From Planctomycetota bacterium (lineage in GTDB: Bacteria; Planctomycetota; PUPC01; DSUN01), in NCBI GenBank assembly GCA_016872875.1, contig VGYW01000271.1, forward strand, positions 1 through 11,566: DNA of 11,566 nucleotides, read 5' to 3'. Numbering within the stretch: the first letter of the stretch is position 1; each line of letters begins with the position of its first letter. Under the pieces are notes generated by a model. That model had not been told where the DNA came from, searched no databases, and saw nothing but the letters and a program-made list of their open reading frames with translations. Of the stretch, positions 7,279-11,566 are shown in pieces. Both the position numbers and the translations under genes were made by a program.

Positions 7279-7306
7279 ATTATACACCGGCTGGCCAGGC
7301 TGTCAA
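7279..7306 (-). promoter_or_regulatory. Consensus sigma-70 promoter of TA module 2
   Basis: TTGACA (7301-7306) and TATAAT (7279-7284) on the minus strand, with a 16-bp spacer. The sequence CCGGTGTATAATGCG is identical to that of module 1, and the leader down to ATGAGCAAGAC is closely similar, so the whole promoter-leader unit was duplicated with the genes. Confidence 0.88.
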
Positions 7307-7359
7307 ACCACAACTGCCGGTCCGCAACCGCTGCTTCTGACGGGCGACGGCGAAGTAGC

Positions 7360-7397
7360 CCGCCGCTCAGCGGCGGACTCACGCCACGGAGTGGCGT
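7360..7397. repeat. Twin REP-like hairpins
   Basis: Two adjacent stems sit in the gene-free stretch of about 7307-7719. CCGCCGCT (7360-7367) pairs with AGCGGCGG (7369-7376) around one base. ACGCCAC (7381-7387) pairs with GTGGCGT (7391-7397) around GGA. Such closely spaced twin hairpins resemble REP/BIME elements. No open frame here shows any recognisable protein. Confidence 0.7.
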
Positions 7398-7414
7398 GCC
7401 ACTTTCCTTGGCCA

Positions 7415-7457
7415 CCATTGTTGTGGGCCGTGTCTTGCTCTGGGGCCGCAACAATGG
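7415..7457. repeat. Inverted repeat CCATTGTTG / CAACAATGG, copy 1
   Basis: CCATTGTTG (7415-7423) and CAACAATGG (7449-7457) are exact complements. The pairing extends imperfectly inward through GTGGGCC and GGGGCCGC. The loop is about 11-25 nt depending on how much of the inner part pairs. A second copy of the same element lies at 7652-7685, so it is a repeated unit and not a chance stem. Confidence 0.75.
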
Positions 7458-7651
7458 CGCGGCGGGCCGTGCTGAGACGGGGCCGCAGCGAGGAGTTGGC
7501 TCTGTAAACCCAAGTGCAGCAAGCTCTTATGGCTTGGCAGTTGTGGGCTTCGTCGCCCATGCGGGATTGGCTGCGGCTCGCGGGGGGATATGTGTGTGTG
7601 AGGCGCAAGAATGGTAGGAATGGGTGTTTCGGCCGTTTCAGGGCGATCCGG

Positions 7652-7685
7652 CATTGTTGCGGGCCGAAAACGGGGCGCAACAATG
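7652..7685. repeat. Inverted repeat CATTGTTGCG / CGCAACAATG, copy 2
   Basis: CATTGTTGCG (7652-7661) pairs with CGCAACAATG (7676-7685), sharing its arms and the following GGGCCG with copy 1 about 240 bp away. It lies 34 nt downstream of the alpha-galactosidase-like gene's stop codon, so it could stabilise or end that transcript. A smaller stem, GATAG/CTATC at 7701-7714, stands even closer to the stop. No T tract follows on the minus strand, so an intrinsic terminator is not shown. Confidence 0.7.
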
Positions 7686-7719
7686 GGTGAATCGGGCTGC
7701 GATAGTGCGCTATCTCACT

Positions 7720-10203
7720 CTACTCGGCCTTCACTGAGTAGCGGATGAGGAGGCTGGCGGGGGCGGTGGGGATTTCGAGGATGAGCTTGGCGAGGTCGGA
7801 GGCGGCGAGGGTCTTCTTGGCCGTCGGCTCGTAGCCGGGGTGGTAGGTGAGATCGTAGGTGGCGTTGGGGTCGAGGCCGCGGAGTGCGACCTCGACGGCG
7901 CTGTAGGGGCTGCCGGGACGGCGGAAGAGGAGGGCGAAGCCGGCGCCGAGGTCGGGACGGTGCAACTGCCAGCCGATCCAGTGGGTCTCGTCGAGGGTGA
8001 TGGGGAGGAGGGGGTAGAAGTCGCCGTGGTAGAAGGGGCGGAGGCTCTTGGCCTCGGCGATGGCGGCCTGGGCGAGGGCGGCGGGGAAGTCCTTTGCCCT
8101 CGCGTCGGGGCAGAGGTTGGTGCCGGTCGTGGCGATGCTGCGGAAGTTGTAGGGGTCGAAGGCCCAGACGCCGCCCGTGTGGAACGGGACATAGAGGCTG
8201 AGGCCCGCCATCTGCACCTGGTCCCAGGTGGGCATGGGCTTGCCGCAGCACTGGGTGTCGGAACGCCAGAGCGGGACGCTTCGGGAGATGGTTTCGAGGT
8301 CAATGCGGCGACCGCCGCTGGCGCAGGTGTCGATCCAGAGGCCGGGGTGGCGGCGAATGAGCTCGTCCCAGAGGGCGAGGTGGCCCTCCACGTAGCGGAT
8401 TTCGGCCATGCCCTTGCGGTCTGGCCCATCCGCGGCCTGCCAGAAGGGGAGCGGGTCTATGTTGAAGTCGTTGCGGTAGATGTCAATGCCGCCCTCGGCG
8501 ATGCACTTGGAGAGCCAGTCGGCGAGCCACTGCCTGGCCTCGGGGTTGCCGAGGTTGAACAGCCCGTCGCCGCCGTCGCGGCGCAGGACGAACTCGGGGT
8601 GCTCCTTTGCGATGCGGCTGGCGGGGTGGACGCGTTCGGGTTCGAACCAGACGATGAATTTCATGCCCAGCTTGTGGGCGGCGTCGCCGAGGGGCCGCAG
8701 GCCGCGGGGGAAGGCGTCGGCACGCGGCACCCAGCTCCCGACGCCGCTGGGCCAGCCGCCCTCGAACCAGCCGGCGTCGAGCCAGTAGACCTCCACGCCG
8801 AGGGGGGCCATGGCGGCGATGGATTCGAGCTGGTTGGCCTCCGTGACCTTGTTTCCTTCGCTGAAGACGAACCAGGTGTTCTGCGTGATTGGCGGGGTGA
8901 CGAGTTGGCCGTTGATGCGGGGGAGGTAGTGGGCCATGAGGAGCCGGCGGAAGGCGTTGTGGCCCGCGAAGCGGTCGGCCCCTTCCCAGAGGAGGAGCAG
9001 GATGCGTGGGGTGCGGATGCTCTCGCCGGGGCGGAGCTTGAGTTGGACTGACTGCTGGCCCGACTGCATGAGGACGCCGCCGGCTTCGTCGCGCGCGACG
9101 CGGAGCGCCCACTGGCCCGACCAGCCGATGGCGCCGACGATGCCGCCGCCGGGCCACTCCAGGTTGAAGTAGGGCAGGCGGCCATTGGAGGAGCGGCCGC
9201 CAGCGGGGGCGAGGTCAACCGCCGCCTTGGGCGGCAGGGGCTGGTCCACGGGGAGGAAGTCCGTGGCCGTGCAGGTGGAGCCGTGGGCGTGGTGGAGGAT
9301 GACCTCGCCCTTCTGGGGGACGCCGACGCGGAGGTCGAGCGGGAGGGCCTTTTCAAGGAGGGGGGTGTCGGCCTGGCCGCCGTTGCGGAAGCGCAGGAGC
9401 GTTTCCACCGCGGGGAACTGGTCGAAGAGCGTGACCTCGGCAGTGACCTCAAGCCCGGTGGTGGGGTCGGCCCAGGTCACGGCGTGGCCCTCGCGGCCAT
9501 CCCTGGCCGGGAGCCTGGCCGCCGAGCGCTTCCAGTTCAGGAGCAGCTCCGCCGAGGGCTTGCCGCCGTAGACGAAGGAGAAGGGGACTGCCGTGGCAAA
9601 CCCCGTCGCGCCGCCCGTGAGCTTCATCTCGTCGAGCCACATCTTCTCGCCGCTTTCGAGCATGACGAATGCCTCCGCCCAATCGGATTGGTCCCAACCC
9701 GGCCCGTCGCCGGCATCGTAGACTCTGAGAGTGAACTCCTTTGCCCCGTTGAGGTCAACTCGGACGGGCAGCGGCGGGTCGGAGCCGCGCCGCACGCCCG
9801 AGCGGAATGCCTCCTTGCCGCCGACCTCGACGGCGAAGACGACGCTGCCCTTCTGGGCCTTTGTGTCGTAGTTGTTGTCAATGCCCGCCTCGGCCTCGAA
9901 GCTCTTGCCGGGCTTGGGGAGGCGGACGACGATTTCGCTGACGGAGTGGGTGCCGAGGCCGCGTTCGTATCTCTTCTGGCCAAGCTGGAGAGGGGTCTTG
10001 AGGCAGGACTGGCGGAATTGGAGCTCGCAATGGTCCTGGCGACGCACCTCGATGCCCGGGGGTGCGGGGGTGGGGGGCTGGGCTTCGCCGAGGAGGGCGA
10101 GGCGCGCCCATGCCCGGAAGTCAGCCGGTGCTGCACCGCCGGCCGCGCCCTGCCCGATGGATAGGACTGATAGGACAGATAGGACCGCCCGCAGCTTGGG
10201 CAT
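7720..10203 (-). CDS. Secreted NPCBM-GH36 alpha-galactosidase-like enzyme
   Basis: An 827-aa exported enzyme, predicted to release alpha-linked galactose from oligo- or polysaccharides. Residues 1-25 form a signal peptide containing a VLSVLSVLS triplet. Residues about 52-190 are an NPCBM carbohydrate-binding domain (YERGLGTHSVSE, AGIDNNYD, VYDAGDG). A beta-sandwich is followed by a GH36/GH27-like TIM barrel from about residue 410, with WLDAGWF, FEPERVHPASRIAKEHPEF, IYRNDFNIDPLPFW, CASGGRRIDLETISRS and PLWRSDT. Asp579 in YRNDFN is the likely nucleophile and Asp649 in RSDT the acid/base; classical GH36 enzymes have KWDxNR at the first site. A C-terminal beta domain closes the protein. Start is ATG 10203 with GAGGAA about 9 nt upstream. 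It is transcribed away from the putative lipoprotein gene and towards the TA island. Galactose specificity is inferred from the family only. Confidence 0.9.
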   Translation of the reverse strand: MPKLRAVLSVLSVLSIGQGAAGGAAPADFRAWARLALLGEAQPPTPAPPGIEVRRQDHCELQFRQSCLKTPLQLGQKRYERGLGTHSVSEIVVRLPKPGKSFEAEAGIDNNYDTKAQKGSVVFAVEVGGKEAFRSGVRRGSDPPLPVRVDLNGAKEFTLRVYDAGDGPGWDQSDWAEAFVMLESGEKMWLDEMKLTGGATGFATAVPFSFVYGGKPSAELLLNWKRSAARLPARDGREGHAVTWADPTTGLEVTAEVTLFDQFPAVETLLRFRNGGQADTPLLEKALPLDLRVGVPQKGEVILHHAHGSTCTATDFLPVDQPLPPKAAVDLAPAGGRSSNGRLPYFNLEWPGGGIVGAIGWSGQWALRVARDEAGGVLMQSGQQSVQLKLRPGESIRTPRILLLLWEGADRFAGHNAFRRLLMAHYLPRINGQLVTPPITQNTWFVFSEGNKVTEANQLESIAAMAPLGVEVYWLDAGWFEGGWPSGVGSWVPRADAFPRGLRPLGDAAHKLGMKFIVWFEPERVHPASRIAKEHPEFVLRRDGGDGLFNLGNPEARQWLADWLSKCIAEGGIDIYRNDFNIDPLPFWQAADGPDRKGMAEIRYVEGHLALWDELIRRHPGLWIDTCASGGRRIDLETISRSVPLWRSDTQCCGKPMPTWDQVQMAGLSLYVPFHTGGVWAFDPYNFRSIATTGTNLCPDARAKDFPAALAQAAIAEAKSLRPFYHGDFYPLLPITLDETHWIGWQLHRPDLGAGFALLFRRPGSPYSAVEVALRGLDPNATYDLTYHPGYEPTAKKTLAASDLAKLILEIPTAPASLLIRYSVKAE
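10159..10185 (-). repeat. 9-bp tandem repeat inside the signal peptide
   Basis: On the + strand, ATAGGACTG, ATAGGACAG and ATAGGAC recur with period 9 (10161, 10170, 10179). In the gene's frame this gives Val-Leu-Ser three times (residues 7-15), fitting the hydrophobic core of the export signal. The unit resembles the AAGGGACCN nonamer of the 4861-4968 inverted repeat, sharing GGAC at the same spacing. Confidence 0.75.
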
Positions 10204-10264
10204 CGGCCGCTTCCTCGACCCACATTAGCCTGCTTCGCGCAGCCGCCCACGTTACTCGGTTGTG

Positions 10265-10285
10265 GCTCGCGCGTCAAGCGCGAGC
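10265..10285. repeat. Hairpin in the divergent intergenic region
   Basis: GCTCGCGC (10265-10272) pairs with GCGCGAGC (10278-10285) around GTCAA. It lies midway between two divergent genes and overlaps the -35 of a weak possible minus-strand promoter (TTGACG at 10272-10277, 17 bp, TAACGT at 10249-10254). It could be an operator or simply part of the hairpin-rich genome style. Confidence 0.45.
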
Positions 10286-10313
10286 TTGCACTGGCAGCAG
10301 GGATGGCTACACT
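10286..10313 (+). promoter_or_regulatory. Possible promoter of the lipoprotein gene
   Basis: TTGCAC (10286-10291) and TACACT (10308-10313) are separated by 16 bp, giving 3/6 and 4/6 matches to sigma-70 consensus. They lie about 40 nt upstream of the ATG at 10351, a fitting distance. The evidence is only the two boxes and their placement. Confidence 0.4.
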
Positions 10314-10350
10314 GGCGGGTAGCCGCGAACCCACTGGCGATGGGGAAAAC

Positions 10351-11202
10351 ATGAGAAGAGCAGCCTTCTGTCTGCTGTGCGCGCTCCTCGCGTTGGGTGG
10401 CTGCGGCGCGCCGCGGGGGAGGGAGGTGGTGGTGCGCCTTGTGCCGGCCCCCGCACTCACGTGCAAGCCGGAGCCGCGCTATCGCTGGCTGGATTGCCTC
10501 GGCCAGCCCTACTCTGAGGCGTTCCGCAAGAGCTTCTCCTACAAGGACGCGGGAGTCGAGGTCCGCTTCAAGCGGTCCGCCCCTGTCTTCGAGGGCACGC
10601 TGGCCGCGCGGAAGCTCAAGCCCAACTTCGCCTATCAGATCAAGTTCGTGGGCCTGCCGCCGTCGCTCTGGGGCAGGAAGGGCCACGCGGCGTCAAATCG
10701 CGCGATCGGCGAGCTTGGGCGCTGGTGGATTCCTGGCAAGGAGGGGCGCAACGCCTACTTCTTCGGCGACGAGAAGGAGGCCGACAAGGACGCGATGGAG
10801 GGCTACATCCTCTTCGGCTACTTCGTCACCGACGCCCGCGGCGAGGCCCGCGCCGCCTTCCGCCTCGACAGCTCCTACCACGTCCTGTGGAAGACCAGCC
10901 AGTGGCCGCCCGCGAAGGGCGACAGCGTGCCGACCGAGCACGAGGCCGTGGCCGAGGCGGGGGGCCTCGGCTACGACCGCTCCTTCCCGCCCGGCAAGTT
11001 CCTCCTCTACGCCGAGGGCGAGCGGAACCGCCCGCCCATCGGCCAGGTGCGGCTGCCGCTGGGCGGCTATCGCTGCTTCTTCCTCCTCACCGAGGAGAGC
11101 TTCCACGACTACACCAATCCTGACGGCGGCGACTGGGCCGCCGCCCTCGCCGCGTTGCTCGAGTTCACCATAGCCGAATCCGCTCCGGGCGCGGGGCCGT
11201 AG
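10351..11202 (+). CDS. Putative lipoprotein of unknown function
   Basis: A 283-aa protein beginning MRRAAFCLLCALLALGGCG, a lipoprotein signal with lipobox LGGC (Cys18), so the mature protein should be membrane-anchored outside the cytoplasm. ATG 10351 is chosen over an in-frame ATG at 10303 because it puts the charged n-region directly before the hydrophobic core and follows a GGGGA purine run. The body has an even, globular composition with aromatic-rich stretches (RWLDCLGQPY, GELGRWWIPG, GYILFGYFVTDARGEARAAF, LDSSYHVLWK, CFFLLTEESFHDY), suggesting a beta-rich fold. I recognise no catalytic motif and no named family. It is divergent from the alpha-galactosidase-like gene; a shared role in sugar handling is only a guess. 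Confidence 0.8.
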   Translation: MRRAAFCLLCALLALGGCGAPRGREVVVRLVPAPALTCKPEPRYRWLDCLGQPYSEAFRKSFSYKDAGVEVRFKRSAPVFEGTLAARKLKPNFAYQIKFVGLPPSLWGRKGHAASNRAIGELGRWWIPGKEGRNAYFFGDEKEADKDAMEGYILFGYFVTDARGEARAAFRLDSSYHVLWKTSQWPPAKGDSVPTEHEAVAEAGGLGYDRSFPPGKFLLYAEGERNRPPIGQVRLPLGGYRCFFLLTEESFHDYTNPDGGDWAAALAALLEFTIAESAPGAGP

Positions 11203-11443
11203 GACCAGCGAAGGGGGTTTGCGCGCGAAACACGCGAAAACCTGCACCTCAAGGATGGCCCGCGACTCGTAGAGGGTCGGCCCCCCGTTCCCCGACAGCC
11301 CGCCGGAAAAACGGGCAACCGGACCGCAACTGTTCAGGACGACAAGCCAGAGGCCGAATACGAGACAGCTCCAGCGCCAGGAGAGGTCCGGCCTGGGCGG
11401 AACGACGCTCGGCTCGCCGCGGCTCATTGCGGAGGCCCTCTAA
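11203..11443. other. Gene-free stretch after the lipoprotein gene
   Basis: No frame here shows a supported protein. The minus-strand frame crossing it runs on into the antisense of the lipoprotein gene. A minor GCCCG/CGGGC stem can form at 11298-11316. I see no promoter or RNA gene. Confidence 0.5.
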
Positions 11444-11480
11444 CCCGCATTTCTCACCAGCGGCTGGTGAGAAATGCGGG
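11444..11480. repeat. Near-perfect 37-bp palindrome
   Basis: CCCGCATTTCTCACCAGC (11444-11461) and GCTGGTGAGAAATGCGGG (11463-11480) are exact reverse complements around a single G. It could fold as a very stable hairpin on either strand, or be a MITE/REP-like dispersed element. It stands 241 nt past the lipoprotein stop and is followed directly by an AC-rich tail. Confidence 0.9.
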
Positions 11481-11545
11481 AACCACCAAACCACAAGCAC
11501 CAAGCGCCAAACAAGCCCCAAACTCCAATCCTCAATGGTCCAAGC
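11481..11545 (+). repeat. AC-rich, G-poor low-complexity tract
   Basis: The sequence after the palindrome is dominated by degenerate short units such as ACCACAAGC, ACCAAGCGCC and AAACAAGCCCC, with few G or T on the + strand. Composition changes abruptly at the palindrome's end. It carries no believable reading frame and may be part of the same repeat element. Confidence 0.55.
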
Positions 11546-11566
11546 GGAGACTACGTGGTGTTGCCC

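Noticed and set aside
7840..9051. Long + strand open frames opposite the GH36-like gene (also 9283-10164)
   Set aside because: Same antisense bias and monotonous Gly/Val/Ala/Glu composition; the minus strand encodes a recognisable enzyme throughout.
10693..11427. Minus-strand frame with a hydrophobic N-terminal stretch
   Set aside because: Apart from one chance hydrophobic segment, most of it is antisense to the lipoprotein gene and no family is recognisable.

Overview
The window is a GC-rich stretch of bacterial DNA whose gene content is mostly secreted carbohydrate-active proteins, set among many short palindromes and tandem repeats. Large multidomain secreted glycosidases, an NPCBM-containing alpha-galactosidase-like enzyme, a DUF5060 fragment and abundant REP-like hairpins together suggest a polysaccharide-degrading member of the Planctomycetota or wider PVC group. 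That is an inference from style and gene families; no rRNA, tRNA or other phylogenetic marker is present.

Layout. Positions 1-414 hold no gene but a set of REP/BIME-like hairpins: an exact 65-bp tandem repeat plus a diverged copy in opposite orientation. A 1479-aa secreted glycosidase follows on the + strand (415-4854); it has a rhamnosidase-type N-terminal sandwich, an (alpha/alpha)6 barrel and an unusual C-terminal GATase/ThuA-like extension. A perfect 36-bp inverted repeat built of 9-bp units starts 6 nt after its stop. Positions 4888-7251 form a minus-strand island between two convergent glycosidase genes. It contains a truncated DUF5060 (glycosidase accessory domain) gene, two complete paralogous antitoxin/PIN-toxin (VapBC-type) modules, and between them a third antitoxin gene broken by a single extra base. 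Each complete module has a perfect-consensus TTGACA-16 bp-TATAAT promoter. A gene-free stretch (about 7307-7719) carries REP-like hairpins and two copies of an ATTGTTG/CAACAAT inverted repeat. A GH36-type alpha-galactosidase-like protein with NPCBM domain (7720-10203, minus) is divergent from a putative lipoprotein of unknown function (10351-11202, plus). The right end has no supported gene, but holds an 18-bp-arm palindrome and an AC-rich tail.

How it may work together. The two large enzymes and the DUF5060 remnant fit breakdown of galactose- or deoxysugar-containing plant or algal polysaccharides outside the cytoplasm. The toxin-antitoxin cluster looks like an insertion or duplication hotspot between convergent genes, with a decayed antitoxin and a truncated glycosidase gene as scars. 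No wholly new system is evident. The best leads are the glycosidase-GATase fusion, the frame-broken third antitoxin, and the repeat families.
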